A DNA stretch of 64,000 nt from Infirmifilum lucidum (GCF_014876775.1 NZ_CP062310.1:1-64000); one strand, 5' to 3'. Counted from the first letter of the stretch, positions 1 through 9,219 are shown. The notes: a model not told the origin generated them from the sequence alone. Made by a program: numbers and translations.

Positions 1-255
1 TTTCGTGAAAATCTGAAATGAATTTGTCAAAATCCCTCAGCTTATCAAAATTATCGGGAGCACAACCTCCTTTTAAGTGGATTAATCCTCAACCCTCCAT
101 CCAACACACCAAGGCATCCTTTCGATAATCCAACTTCTATTATGTCCGATGTGGGAATTGTATACCTATAAGCCTTCACCCTATCTTCATAATCCTAAAG
201 TAACTTGTAGGAGTAACCTATGCGACCTTTCTTCATAAATTAGTCTTGCTTTCAT
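1..255 (-). pseudogene. Decayed coding remnant, family unknown
   Basis: Read on the minus strand, two short stretches look protein-coding but lie in different frames and have no start. One runs DYEDRVKAYRYTIPTSD onward to a stop near position 50; the other continues as GGCAPDNFDKLRDFDKFISD to the window edge. A TAG lies just before the first stretch. This looks like one old gene broken by a frameshift and a nonsense change and possibly continuing past position 1. I do not recognise the family. The DNA is AT-rich compared with the rest of the window. Confidence 0.3.
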
Positions 256-262
256 CGTTTTT

Positions 263-466
263 CTATACCTTGATTAAACCAACAATCCCGAAAATAGCCA
301 CGATTAAACCTATTATTCCAAGCAACCCAAGATACTTTAGTTTTTCATTGTAGTATTTAAAATTTCCAAAAAGACTGAATAGACAAAACAAGAATAACTG
401 CCAAGGATCATGAAATCTAAATGCTTGAAATCCCGAGAAACCTAAAAAACCAAGGAAACCTAACAT
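263..466 (-). CDS. Small membrane protein, DUF3796-like
   Basis: About 67 residues from ATG at 466 (a TTG at 484 is the alternative). It starts with a Leu/Gly/Phe-rich run (MLGFLGFLGFSGF), then a hydrophobic stretch DPWQLFLFCLFSLFG, a short polar loop NFKYYNEK and a final strongly hydrophobic helix ending GIVGLIKV. The FLGFLGFLGF opening followed by W and FF-rich segments resembles DUF3796 small membrane proteins, which have no assigned role. It overlaps the frame of the YIP1-like fragment upstream, so one of the two may not be expressed. The family call is from pattern only. Confidence 0.4.
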   Translation of the reverse strand: MLGFLGFLGFSGFQAFRFHDPWQLFLFCLFSLFGNFKYYNEKLKYLGLLGIIGLIVAIFGIVGLIKV

Positions 467-620
467 CTGTACTCTCAATTCCAAAATAATTCACGATCGG
501 CGTAACGGCAGAGAGAGCCATTGTGATTACTAAAAAGAATTTGAAAGCAGGCTTCCAGTTTTCATCTTTGACGCTTTCAAAAAATTCAGTTGGATTTTTT
601 AACAAGTTGAGCAACCTCAT
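417..620 (-). pseudogene. YIP1-family-like N-terminal fragment
   Basis: A 67-residue frame beginning MRLLNLLKNPTEFFE and then SVKDENWKPAFKFFL. The pattern NPxEFF...KDENWKPAFKFF followed by a hydrophobic helix and PIVNYFG is typical of the N-terminus of archaeal YIP1-domain membrane proteins, which normally have about 180-200 residues and five helices. Here the frame stops soon after the first helix and the rest of the family is absent, while the DUF3796-like gene begins inside its 3' end. I read it as a truncated gene whose tail was replaced. Whether the short product is made is unknown. Confidence 0.4.
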
Positions 621-736
621 TTTTATGAACCTCTTCTTAACGTGTTCTTTTTGATTATTCTTGTGCTTTGAAGTGAGATTTCGCCTATGGTTTTGTGGAT
701 AAAAGATGTCACCAGCCTTCTACAATTTCTCATTAC

Positions 737-1609
737 TCAATCATCACGTAGTATAGATATAAAACCTATAATTGCTAATGGTAGATTTGGGAAGCCCGGA
801 ACTTTACCCGATTTCAATCCTCCCATTGGGACGCGACTTGTTCTGATCTTTAGGATTCTAGGAAGAAGCAAACCGTAAAGGGAGATTAAGAATAAGGGGG
901 TGTGAAGTACGCCGCTTAACCACCATAATTCTGGGAAAACCACTACTGCTGATATATTAAAAAATCCGTAAAGAAGACCCGCAGAGCACGTCACATTAAG
1001 AACTTTCTTGTTCACTTGAGGATAAATTAAAGTTAAGATTGCTACAATCACCGGTGTTGTCAAACAAAAGGCAACTCCAAAATCTGAAGTCAGCAAGTAG
1101 ATGGGGTTAAAGTCTATCTCGCCTTGGGGACCAGCTGGAAACCAGAAAGCTAGGAAGGCAAAAGGTATTACCCAATACCGCCACCAAGGATGTCTTCTGA
1201 AGGCAAAATCGTTTTGAGGGTTAAGGGCCTCTTTCGCCCATACCATGCCCACTATGAGGAATATCACAACATTTGAGGTCAGGATGGAGAAGCCATAATC
1301 CTTGATGGTGGCGATGTTTTGAAGGAAAGCTATGAGAATGTAATCTCCAGCCACGAAGGCATTGAAAAGGCATCTGAACCTATTGCCATATCCTATTAAC
1401 AAGATTATAAGAGTGATTGCAAGTACGTGCGCTCCTATGGCTATCGCAGTGTATTTACCACCTGTCGTGGACAGGACCCTGCGAATAACCTCTCCTGTCT
1501 CAACACCCCAAACAATGCCTTTCCCGCTCGTGATAGGGGGTAAAAAGAGAATGATGAGTATGAAGAGGGGGAACAGGAATTTGCTGCTATACCACTTCAT
1601 AAATCTCAC
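737..1609 (-). CDS. Polytopic membrane protein of unknown function
   Basis: 290 residues starting at GTG 1609. A TATA-like GATATAATGG lies on the minus strand near 1640-1632, which puts the transcript start almost on this GTG, so it is probably leaderless; an ATG three codons in is the alternative. Seven or more hydrophobic segments are visible, with the first helix at residues 11-28, and the protein ends in a short basic tail. I see no catalytic or binding motif and cannot name the family. It lies in the AT-rich first 1.6 kb, unlike the GC-rich genes after it, which suggests recent acquisition. Confidence 0.7.
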   Translation of the reverse strand: MRFMKWYSSKFLFPLFILIILFLPPITSGKGIVWGVETGEVIRRVLSTTGGKYTAIAIGAHVLAITLIILLIGYGNRFRCLFNAFVAGDYILIAFLQNIATIKDYGFSILTSNVVIFLIVGMVWAKEALNPQNDFAFRRHPWWRYWVIPFAFLAFWFPAGPQGEIDFNPIYLLTSDFGVAFCLTTPVIVAILTLIYPQVNKKVLNVTCSAGLLYGFFNISAVVVFPELWWLSGVLHTPLFLISLYGLLLPRILKIRTSRVPMGGLKSGKVPGFPNLPLAIIGFISILRDD

Positions 1610-1667
1610 CCATATCTTTCGATTTCCAGTCCATTATATCATTAGCGCAGATAGTTCCTGGGGCAGG

Positions 1668-4600
1668 TCAAAGAACCTTTACCACTAGCGTTTTTATCTC
1701 GAACGGGGAGAGCTTGAGCCTAAACGACGTAGACCCCCCGGATACGGCGACTAGGCTTGTCTCGGGTATGTCTGACTCGTACACTGTGGCCTCGACGGGA
1801 AGTAAGCCTTCGACTTCGGCTCCAGCCCCCGTAATGTCGTATACTCTAGCGACGACGCCACGCCCGTCCTCCGAGACTTTGAGTGACTCTAGAACCGCCC
1901 CCCTTAGCTCGAGCAGGGACTTCTCCGGTGGGAGGCTCCCGCCAGACCCCTGCTTTACGGCTCTTTTGGCGCCGGAGAAGAGAGCGTACGCCATCTCGTA
2001 GACTCTCCCGCTCCTGTAGTCGCCGGCGTGCGGGCACAGGTAGACTCTCGTGCCCATCTCCCCCAAGTCTGACCACGGGTTAGGCATGCTGGGGGACTTG
2101 AGTAGGCTGAGCCCGACCCTACCGCCCTCGAAGCTATAGCCGTGCCTGTCTACTGCTATGACGGCCAGGCCGCGTTTTCCGTCGCTGACGTCTACCCAGT
2201 GGAGGGCTGGAACCTCGAACATTGCCGCCGCGCGTCTGTCTAGCGGCTTTGTAAGCCTCTCCACCACCCCGAAGGGGACGTGGCAGTAGGCGCGGTCTAC
2301 GTCGAATACAGTGTCTACCCACGCTTTAAGCAGCCTCGACTTGTCGTGCCAGTCGAAGCGGAAGTCCAGCTCTACGAGCTCCAGCCCCGAGTAGACGTTC
2401 ACGTTCAGCCTTATAGTCGAGTTGCTATACCTGAAGGCCATAGCCGCACTCGCGACGGCGGGCCCCGTAGAGGCTATCCTGGGCCCTTCAACCAGAGCCG
2501 GCTCCTCCGACGGCAGGAGGAGCGCCGACTTGTCGATGTCCCACGCGTCAAAGTTCCCCGGCTTGTCGACGTGTACCCTCAACTCCAGGCCCCTGAGGGC
2601 CTCAAACCCGTGCCGCCTGCTGTAGACTGAGGATATCCTACCGCCCCTATCGACAGCCACGAGGATCCCACCGTTCTCTAAGACTACCCTACCTCCAGAC
2701 TCGTAGGCCCTCGCCTCACCGAAGACCGTGCCTCCAGGTGCGGGGTAGAGCGTAGTGTAGCCGAGCGGGGGCAGCTTCACGACTGCAATAGCCCTGCTCT
2801 CCGCCTCCTGGCAGGCTACGAGTGAGGGCGAGGCGTAGGCGCAGGAGGGGATCTCCACCGGCAACACTACCGGCCACGAGAGCCTGTTGAACAGCACGAT
2901 GCTGCCCTCGGGCGCAGATACGTGCTCTACGATCCTGGCAAGCGCCTCCTGGCTAGCGTCCTCGAGGGACTTGATCGCCTCTTCGAGTTCCCGGTAGGAC
3001 TCCTGGTAAGCCTCGTAGCACGAGGAGCCGGGCAGGACGTCGTGGAACTGGTTCCTGAGAATGACTTTCCATTCCTCGCTGAAGCGCCTCGCCCCGCCGA
3101 ATCCGTGGAGTAGCGAGACTGCAGCCAGGAAGTCTGCCCAGACGGCCTCGTTCTCAGCCATAGCCATCAACTGCTTAACCCTTAGGTTGGTAGTGTAGAC
3201 CCCTCGGTGGAACTCGTTGTATATCTCGCCCGTCCACACTGGCAACTTGTCCCTGCTCTCCATCAGTTTCCCAACGTACTCGTCTTCGCCTGGAGCTGCG
3301 GCGAGCCTTGGAACCAGCGAGAGCTTCTCCAGGAGCTTAACCCTCTCCAGCATGGTGAAGGTGGGGCCTCCGCCCCCGTCGCCGAACCCGTAGGCGTGTA
3401 CAGCTACGGGGAAGACGTCCTTCTGCTTATACCTACTCCAGAGCGCGCGCAACTTCTCGGCCGTCAAGACGCCGCTGTAGGTCTGAACCAAGATGTGTGG
3501 TATGACCTCGGAGCCGTCTAGAGCCCTCCACACGAACGCGTGGTAGGGGAACTCGTTCGTGTCATTCCACATGACCTTGTGCGTGACGAAGACCTCCAGC
3601 CCCGACTTCCTCAGCAACTGCGGGAGCTGCGCCGAGAAGCCGAAGCTGTCGGGTAGCCAGCCGATCCTGCACTTCTTCCCGAACTTCTCCAGGAAGTACC
3701 TCTGCCCGTAGAGGAACTGCCTGGCAAGAGACTCCCCTGTGAGGAGCTGCGTGTCCGACTCAACCCACATCCCGCCCACGGGCAGCCACAGCCCCTCCTC
3801 GACGAGCCTCCTGACCTTCGAGAACAGCCCGGGGTCTAGCTCTTCCAGCCAGGAGTAATTCTGCGCCCCGCTCTGCACGTATGTGAACTTGTAGCCCATC
3901 TCTGCCAGCCTTACTACCGTGCTGAAAGTCCTCCTGACCTTACGCTTCGTCTCGCTGAAGGGCCAGAGCCACGCAGTGTCGATGTGCGCGTGCCCGAACA
4001 AGAAGACCTCCCCCTCGGGCTTCTCCGCGGCGAAGAGGGGCTCGAGTTCCTCCAGCACAGCTTCTAGCTCCCTCCTGACAGCCTCGGGGTCTGGGCGTGG
4101 AGTGTCAGGAACGAGCCCCCGCGAGACGGCGGGCCCGTAGACGGAAGAGTTGTACGCGTAGTCCCACCTTAGAGCCCTGAGTTCCGGGTTCCTCTCCTGG
4201 AGCGTGAAGCCGTAGAGCATGACTGAAGCCGCGTATACCTGCAGTTGCGAGGGGGAGACTGTTATCTTCGAGGCCGCTCTTGACAGGACTTCTCTAACTG
4301 TAGCGTCTGTCTGTGCAAGCTGTACGAGATCAATGACCGCCAACAGTGTTGTGAACTCCTCCCAGAGGACTGATGCAACGCCAGCCCCGATGAACCCGAA
4401 GACCCACGGGCTCTCCCCGAAGAGCCTCCTGGGAGTAGCCACCACTCGCAACGCATGGAGGCCGGGAGGCAGCTTGGCGAGCCTGTGGTACTCGTCGACA
4501 GCTTGGTACAGCTCGCCGTCCACGTAGAGCTCGCCGTTGCCCGTAATGTCCAGCCTCAAGAGCCAGGCTCCAGGCCCCTCGCCTAAACTGGCCCTCGTCT

Positions 4601-4757
4601 CAAACGCTAGCTCGCTCGCCGGGGATACCGTGCGCGTGAAAGGCAGGGCGACTTCTAGGCCCTCGTGCATCCACCTGGCGAGCTCGCTGAAGTCCAGGAT
4701 AGTGGAGGCCAGGAGGTCGAAAAACCTCCTCTCGATCTCGGGTATGTTTAGGCTCAT
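1668..4757 (-). CDS. Alpha-mannosidase, glycoside hydrolase family 38
   Basis: Hydrolyses terminal alpha-mannosides, probably from oligosaccharides or glycoproteins. About 1029 residues, the usual length for a full archaeal GH38 enzyme. Visible motifs are HAHIDTAW (zinc-binding His and Asp, near residue 256), WLPDSFGFS with the presumed nucleophile Asp (near 370), and NQFHDVLPGSS, whose His is another zinc ligand. The beta-rich C-terminal half fits the mannosidase C-terminal domains. A minus-strand TATA (AGTATATAAAC, 4791-4781) predicts a transcript start near 4760, so I chose ATG 4757 rather than the ATG at 4775, which would lie upstream of the transcript. No signal peptide is seen, so it probably acts in the cytoplasm. 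Confidence 0.93.
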   Translation of the reverse strand: MSLNIPEIERRFFDLLASTILDFSELARWMHEGLEVALPFTRTVSPASELAFETRASLGEGPGAWLLRLDITGNGELYVDGELYQAVDEYHRLAKLPPGLHALRVVATPRRLFGESPWVFGFIGAGVASVLWEEFTTLLAVIDLVQLAQTDATVREVLSRAASKITVSPSQLQVYAASVMLYGFTLQERNPELRALRWDYAYNSSVYGPAVSRGLVPDTPRPDPEAVRRELEAVLEELEPLFAAEKPEGEVFLFGHAHIDTAWLWPFSETKRKVRRTFSTVVRLAEMGYKFTYVQSGAQNYSWLEELDPGLFSKVRRLVEEGLWLPVGGMWVESDTQLLTGESLARQFLYGQRYFLEKFGKKCRIGWLPDSFGFSAQLPQLLRKSGLEVFVTHKVMWNDTNEFPYHAFVWRALDGSEVIPHILVQTYSGVLTAEKLRALWSRYKQKDVFPVAVHAYGFGDGGGGPTFTMLERVKLLEKLSLVPRLAAAPGEDEYVGKLMESRDKLPVWTGEIYNEFHRGVYTTNLRVKQLMAMAENEAVWADFLAAVSLLHGFGGARRFSEEWKVILRNQFHDVLPGSSCYEAYQESYRELEEAIKSLEDASQEALARIVEHVSAPEGSIVLFNRLSWPVVLPVEIPSCAYASPSLVACQEAESRAIAVVKLPPLGYTTLYPAPGGTVFGEARAYESGGRVVLENGGILVAVDRGGRISSVYSRRHGFEALRGLELRVHVDKPGNFDAWDIDKSALLLPSEEPALVEGPRIASTGPAVASAAMAFRYSNSTIRLNVNVYSGLELVELDFRFDWHDKSRLLKAWVDTVFDVDRAYCHVPFGVVERLTKPLDRRAAAMFEVPALHWVDVSDGKRGLAVIAVDRHGYSFEGGRVGLSLLKSPSMPNPWSDLGEMGTRVYLCPHAGDYRSGRVYEMAYALFSGAKRAVKQGSGGSLPPEKSLLELRGAVLESLKVSEDGRGVVARVYDITGAGAEVEGLLPVEATVYESDIPETSLVAVSGGSTSFRLKLSPFEIKTLVVKVL

Positions 4758-4831
4758 CACAGTAACTTGCCACATACCAGTTTATATACTTGAGCGCTAG
4801 TGAATGCTCTGGGAGGAGTGCTTGGGGGTTT

Positions 4832-5010
4832 GTGAGGCTGAAAGCTCTAGTAGGCTCTCCGGACAAGACCAGGCTGAAAGAAGTTGAGTTCCTAGTGGAT
4901 AGCAGCTCGTGGTACATGGTTCTGCAACCTAGCACTGCCGAGGAGCTCGCCCTGTCTCCCGTGGCTAGGAGGAAGCTCGTAGTAGCTGATGGCAGGACTT
5001 TCTCGTTATG
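4832..5010 (+). pseudogene. Truncated retropepsin-like aspartyl protease gene
   Basis: From GTG 4832 the frame reads MRLKALVGSPDKTRLKEVEF, then LVDSSSWYMVLQPSTAEELA and KLVVADGRT, matching the first half of the intact protein at 59033-59407 (EVELVVDSESTYTVLPASLL, RLRVADGRVVEKK). Homology stops after VADGRT, and the frame continues as Pro/Ser-rich noise. The catalytic-site position reads VDSSSWY where the family normally has D-(S/T)-G or similar. This is an N-terminal remnant of about 60 residues, likely non-functional. Confidence 0.65.
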
Positions 5011-5173
5011 CCATCAACGCCCTGAACCGAAAAATCCCTCTTTTCCTCCTCCACTGCCCGCCCTCCCAGGCGCTGCTTCTAGGGGATCGGCGCAGTCTTG
5101 TTCGCATGCTTTGTAGCCCTCTACGGCGGATGTGTTACAGGCTTCAATGTTTAAAATAAAAATCCGATGCCGA

Positions 5174-6007
5174 CTACTGTTTCTTCTGCTCGGACTTTTT
5201 CACGAGCCACATTGAGAGAAAGTAGAGGGCTACGAAGGGTATGCCTAGAGCCAGGTCGCTGAAGGGCGTCGGGTCTGGCGTTATGAGGGCCAGTATGACG
5301 TAGCCGGCGAACACTATATACCTCCAGTTCTTGTTCAGTGTCTCGTAATTCACTACGCCTATCTTGTGTAGCGTGAGCATTGCGAGTGGGAACATGAAGA
5401 ACACGCCGGTCGCCAGGCTACCGAGGAATATGTCGTTGTAGAACTCCTCGATCGAGAAGAGGAGGCTAGCGCCGCCTAGGGTGGTTATCCACACTGCCGT
5501 TGCGAAAACGATAGGCATGACGACGAAGTAGCCGTAGAGTATGCCGGAGAGGAAGAGCCCCAGGGCCATGAACACGTACTTGCGGACGATTCTTCTCTCG
5601 TGGGAGTACAGCCCGGGCTCTACGTACCTGTAGATCAGGATCGTCGTCACGGGGCTCAGCGCGGCTATCGTTATCAGCGCCGCCAGGTATAGAGCGGCCG
5701 TTAGGCTGTCGAACCAACCGTGGGCTATTAGGGTGACCTTGGCGCTACTGACGCCGAAGAGCTTTGCGAAGGGGTAGGCGAAGATGTTGTGCTCGAAGTC
5801 CAGCATGTAGTTCTTCGTGAGGTTCATGGCGTAGAACAGGAGCGGGTCGTAGGCTCTGGGGAGCTCGTTGGGGGCTGGGGCTATTAGGAGCGCCAGGATG
5901 AGGACAACGTGAAGTATGAGTATTTTCCTGAGGGTTTCAAGCAGCTCGGAGACGTGCTCGAGGAGAGGCTTCTCGGGTAACCGCTCCTCGCTACCCGTAC
6001 AACCACC
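5174..6007 (-). CDS. tatC: Sec-independent (Tat) translocase subunit TatC, start unresolved
   Basis: Membrane receptor of the twin-arginine pathway, which exports folded proteins. Six hydrophobic helices are visible, and SIEEFYNDIF and the ITPDPTPFSD loop fit TatC. The first ATG in frame is at 5827, but the 60 codons upstream clearly continue the family: PEKPLLEHVSELLETLRKIL is the conserved cytoplasmic N-terminus and is followed by the first helix. That stretch contains no ATG, GTG or TTG and begins directly after the in-frame TAG (6008-6010) of the upstream gene. Translation must use a rare start, read through the stop, or need a sequence correction. Likely substrates here are the formate dehydrogenase alpha subunit and the phosphoesterase at 49301. 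Confidence 0.85.
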   Translation of the reverse strand, partial: GGCTGSEERLPEKPLLEHVSELLETLRKILILHVVLILALLIAPAPNELPRAYDPLLFYAMNLTKNYMLDFEHNIFAYPFAKLFGVSSAKVTLIAHGWFDSLTAALYLAALITIAALSPVTTILIYRYVEPGLYSHERRIVRKYVFMALGLFLSGILYGYFVVMPIVFATAVWITTLGGASLLFSIEEFYNDIFLGSLATGVFFMFPLAMLTLHKIGVVNYETLNKNWRYIVFAGYVILALITPDPTPFSDLALGIPFVALYFLSMWLVKKSEQKKQ

Positions 6008-6514
6008 CTACTCTGCGCAGAGATCCTCGCGGCACCTGACGGCCTCTACGCTCTCGCCCTCCAGCTCACTCCTCCTGAGCAGGTCTACCAGCGTGCTGAA
6101 AGCCTCGCGGCGCGCCTCGTAGATCTTGGACAGCTGGCTCAAGAGCTCCCTTGGCCCCGAAGCGTCTCCACTGCTCAGCCTCTCTACGAGCCTCCTGGCG
6201 ACCTTCTCGGCGCACTCGTCGCAGTGCACCACCGCCATTGATAGGTGCTTGAAGGTACACCAGAGGCTTTCAGCTGCAGTCCTCTCCTCTCCCCCGCCCC
6301 CGTTCTGCCTTATCCCGGCAACCTCTAGCAGAACCTCGCCCAGGGCCTTCCTACTCATCCTGAGCTTGTCTATGTGTGCTACAAGCCTTGGCTCGCCTAA
6401 TTGCGAGTCTATCTCGAGCAAGTGCTGTTCAGCGTGGGCTATGTGCGCTATGGCGTAGATAAGCTCCTGGAGGAGAGCCTCCTCGTAGACCGGTGACTTC
6501 TTGCTGTCAGCCAT
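6008..6514 (-). CDS. Conserved-looking helical protein upstream of tatC
   Basis: 168 residues, almost entirely predicted helix, rich in Glu, Leu and Ala. A CDEC motif lies at about residues 98-101 and further Cys occur near the C-terminus (CREDLCAE). There are no membrane segments. A minus-strand TATA (CTTTAATATAC, about 6560-6550) precedes ATG 6514. Its stop codon TAG is in frame with, and directly abuts, the TatC coding frame, so the two are co-transcribed and may be translationally coupled. I do not recognise the family; it is not TatA, which is far shorter and has an N-terminal helix. Confidence 0.7.
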   Translation of the reverse strand: MADSKKSPVYEEALLQELIYAIAHIAHAEQHLLEIDSQLGEPRLVAHIDKLRMSRKALGEVLLEVAGIRQNGGGGEERTAAESLWCTFKHLSMAVVHCDECAEKVARRLVERLSSGDASGPRELLSQLSKIYEARREAFSTLVDLLRRSELEGESVEAVRCREDLCAE

Positions 6515-6632
6515 ACACGCCCCGAGACTTTTCTAGCATAGGACAGTATATTAAAGTTTAGGGCTTTCTCACCTCCACTGATGAAAGTGAAACTTTTTAT
6601 TTCCCTGTAGCTACGTGTTCAAGGTCTATCCT

Positions 6633-7574
6633 ATGGGTGGGTATGCTGTCGAGATAAGGAACTTCACTAAGCGCTTCGGCCCTACTGTCGCCGTGGATAA
6701 CCTAAACCTCGACATATACGAGGGCGAGATTTTCGGCCTTCTCGGCCCCAACGGCTCTGGCAAAACTACTACCCTGCTCACGCTGGCGACGGTCTACAGG
6801 CCGACGAGTGGGGACATCTACGTCTTCGGGCACTCCGTCACGAGGGAGGGGGATCTCGTCAGGAGGTTCGTCGGGATAGCATTCCAGGAGCCCAAGGCCC
6901 TGTGGATAGACACGCCCTACGAGCTGTTGCTGTGGCACGCGAGGGTGGTCGGCTACTCTTCGAGTGGGGCGAAGGAGGTCGTAAGGGAGGTCATGGAGAG
7001 GTTAAACCTGTGGGAGCACAGGAAGAAGCAGTTCTACCAGCTCAGCGGCGGTACGAGGAAGAAGTTGGAGATAGCTAAGGTGCTCATCCAGAGGCCTAGA
7101 ATCGCGATATTCGACGAGCCGACAGCCCAGGTAGACGTCATCACGAAGCACGCGCTGTGGGACATGATACGTGAGCTCAGGGACGAGGGCTCGACGGTGA
7201 TTGTAGCTACTAACGACATGTTCGAAGCTGAGCGTATCTGCGAGCGCCTCGCGATAATGTACAAGGGGAAGCTCAGGGCTCTAGGGCGCGTGGAGGAGCT
7301 CAAAGACAAGATACCGGGGGGAGACGTCGTCGAGATACACTACGAGGGCGACGAGAGCACGGTCAGGAGAGTCCTCGAGTCCATGGCGGATGTTGGCAAG
7401 TACCAGATAAGCGACCACAGAGTCCGGATATACCTGAATAAGGGCGAGGAGAAGGCTGTGGAGATAATAAGCTCTTTCTCGAGGTCGAACCTCAAGATCA
7501 AGAAGATAATGATACAGGAGCCGACGCTGGACGACGTTTTCTTCTACTTCACGGGTGCAACTCTCAGGGAGTGA
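6633..7574 (+). CDS. ABC-2 type exporter, ATP-binding subunit
   Basis: Energises a two-permease exporter. Walker A is GPNGSGKTT, the signature is LSGGTRKKLEIAK, and Walker B is IAIFDEPTAQVD. The C-terminal third (about 230-313) is the regulatory extension common in DrrA/NatA-like exporters. I chose ATG 6633 (MGGYAVEIRN) because the family starts here; a GTG at 6615 is in frame. A T-rich TATA (CTTTTTATT near 6594) precedes it. It forms an operon with the two permease genes, 5 nt before the first. The substrate cannot be told from sequence. Confidence 0.9.
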   Translation: MGGYAVEIRNFTKRFGPTVAVDNLNLDIYEGEIFGLLGPNGSGKTTTLLTLATVYRPTSGDIYVFGHSVTREGDLVRRFVGIAFQEPKALWIDTPYELLLWHARVVGYSSSGAKEVVREVMERLNLWEHRKKQFYQLSGGTRKKLEIAKVLIQRPRIAIFDEPTAQVDVITKHALWDMIRELRDEGSTVIVATNDMFEAERICERLAIMYKGKLRALGRVEELKDKIPGGDVVEIHYEGDESTVRRVLESMADVGKYQISDHRVRIYLNKGEEKAVEIISSFSRSNLKIKKIMIQEPTLDDVFFYFTGATLRE

Positions 7575-7579
7575 GCTAG

Positions 7580-8389
7580 ATGTCGCTACGCGAAGACTTG
7601 AGGGGGCTCTGGCTCCTAGTACTCTGGGATCTCAACAGGATGGAGCGCAGAACGCTCTTCGTGGTCATGCGCGTCACGTGGTTCGCCATACAGGTCTCTA
7701 TTTTCGGCCTAGCTCTCTCGGCCATGGTCAGGTTCAGGGAAATAGCCGGGGCGACCCTCGACTACTACCACTTCTACTTATTCGGGGTCTACACCTCAAT
7801 GCTGTTCTCAGTGAGCGTTTCCAGGGCTTACGACATTGCAGAGGAGTTCGAGGAGGGCACGATCGAGTACCTGTTGTCCCTGCCGATATCCAGGCGCGCA
7901 CTTGCCCTCGGGAGAGCACTAGGCGGGGGGCTAGCGGCCTTCATCTTCACGCTCCCAATGTACGCCTTCATAATATACCTCCTGGGGGACTACGACCCCA
8001 GGGCCGTGCTCATCTCCCTAGCCGCGGCACTGGCCTTCTCGGTGGGCGTCGTGGGCTTCGTCCTCTCAGTGGTGCTGAGCCTGAAGTCAAGCGATACGAC
8101 AGACATAGTGTTCGGCTTGCTGGACGCCGTCCTGATAAGGCTCAGCACAGTCTTCTACCCTGCAGTCGTCCTGAGCAAGATAGCACCCTACTACTACTCT
8201 GCCCTCCTGAACCCCATATCGCACTTCGTGGACTTCCTGCGCACAGTCTTCTTCTTCGAGGAGTTCAGGGCGATAACTATAGCTAGCCCGGATCTCATGG
8301 CCTGCTACCTGCTGGGCTTCGTCGTGGGGCTCTCCAGCCTGGCCATCCTAGTCGTTGAGAAGGCCGTAGAGGGTGGTGGGTGGAGGTAA
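7580..8389 (+). CDS. ABC-2 type exporter permease (first)
   Basis: 269 residues with six hydrophobic helices, typical for an ABC-2 membrane subunit. The helix after residue 23 and the EEFEEGTIEYLLSLPISR coupling-helix segment (about 92-110) are characteristic: a conserved Glu followed by LLSLPISR. ATG 7580 lies 5 nt after the ATPase stop. Its stop TAA shares one base with the start of the second permease, so the two permeases are probably made in equal amounts and form a heterodimer. Confidence 0.88.
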   Translation: MSLREDLRGLWLLVLWDLNRMERRTLFVVMRVTWFAIQVSIFGLALSAMVRFREIAGATLDYYHFYLFGVYTSMLFSVSVSRAYDIAEEFEEGTIEYLLSLPISRRALALGRALGGGLAAFIFTLPMYAFIIYLLGDYDPRAVLISLAAALAFSVGVVGFVLSVVLSLKSSDTTDIVFGLLDAVLIRLSTVFYPAVVLSKIAPYYYSALLNPISHFVDFLRTVFFFEEFRAITIASPDLMACYLLGFVVGLSSLAILVVEKAVEGGGWR

Positions 8390-9165
8390 TGGTGTTCAGG
8401 AGTCTGAGGAGCGTCTGGTTGGTAGTGTACAGAGACCTCTCGAGGTTCTGGAAGTACAGGTTCTGGCTCGCGGGGCAGGTCGGGATGAACCTCGCGGACA
8501 TACTCATTTACGCGCTCGTGTTCAGCAACATGATCAACACGCAACTCATACCAGACTACTTCAAGTTCTTCACGACCGGCGTCATAGCAATAGCCGCATT
8601 CGCGTCCGCGTTCTCAATAGGCAGGGAGGTCGGGATCGAGATCAGGAGGGAGTACACGCACTACCTGCTGGGGCTCCCCCTCTCTCGTGGCGAGCTGGTT
8701 GCGGGCCGAATACTCGGCGGGATGCTCCGGGGCGTCGTCTACCAGTCGAGCTTCGTGGCCCTCGCAGCAGTCCTCGTGGGCACCCCGGATCTATTCGGGT
8801 GGCTCCTAGTCCTGTACACCTCCTTCGCGCTGTCGGCGTCAATGTCTGGGCTCGCGATAGCGATTTCGTCCTCGACGAAGGACTTCAACCTCCAGGCGAC
8901 GTTCAGGGCTCTCACCTACTACATTCTCTTCTTCTTCTCGAACGTCTTTTACCCGAGGCAGGTTCTCGAACTGAGGTTCCCTGGGGCAGTAGTCGAGGCC
9001 ATAGGCTATACGCCTGTGTCGCTCGCGGCGGACATTTACAGGTGGGCCTTTCGGTATAACGCGGCTGTAGACGTCGCCCAGCGTGTCGTGCTCCTAACAG
9101 CCTGGACAAGCGCCATGCTTGCTATAGCGGCGGCAGTCTACCTGCGGAACCTGACGAAACAGTAG
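8389..9165 (+). CDS. ABC-2 type exporter permease (second)
   Basis: 258 residues with six hydrophobic helices, paralogous in layout to the preceding gene; the segment IRREYTHYLLGLPLSRGE is the matching coupling helix. I prefer ATG 8389 because it overlaps the upstream TAA by one base and follows GGAGGT at 8382-8387; a GTG at 8380 is the only other close start. Last gene of the three-gene exporter operon. Confidence 0.88.
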   Translation: MVFRSLRSVWLVVYRDLSRFWKYRFWLAGQVGMNLADILIYALVFSNMINTQLIPDYFKFFTTGVIAIAAFASAFSIGREVGIEIRREYTHYLLGLPLSRGELVAGRILGGMLRGVVYQSSFVALAAVLVGTPDLFGWLLVLYTSFALSASMSGLAIAISSSTKDFNLQATFRALTYYILFFFSNVFYPRQVLELRFPGAVVEAIGYTPVSLAADIYRWAFRYNAAVDVAQRVVLLTAWTSAMLAIAAAVYLRNLTKQ

Positions 9166-9219
9166 GCCCTGCAACTTGGGAGAACACCAGTTTTAAACAG
9201 CGGCTGGCGGTGTGAGCGT

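Noticed and set aside
5174-6514. Pyrrolysine readthrough of the TAG before tatC
   Set aside because: No pylT or pyl genes are in the window, and the MtmB-like protein here uses CAG at the Pyl site; nothing supports Pyl decoding. A rare start codon or missing base is simpler.
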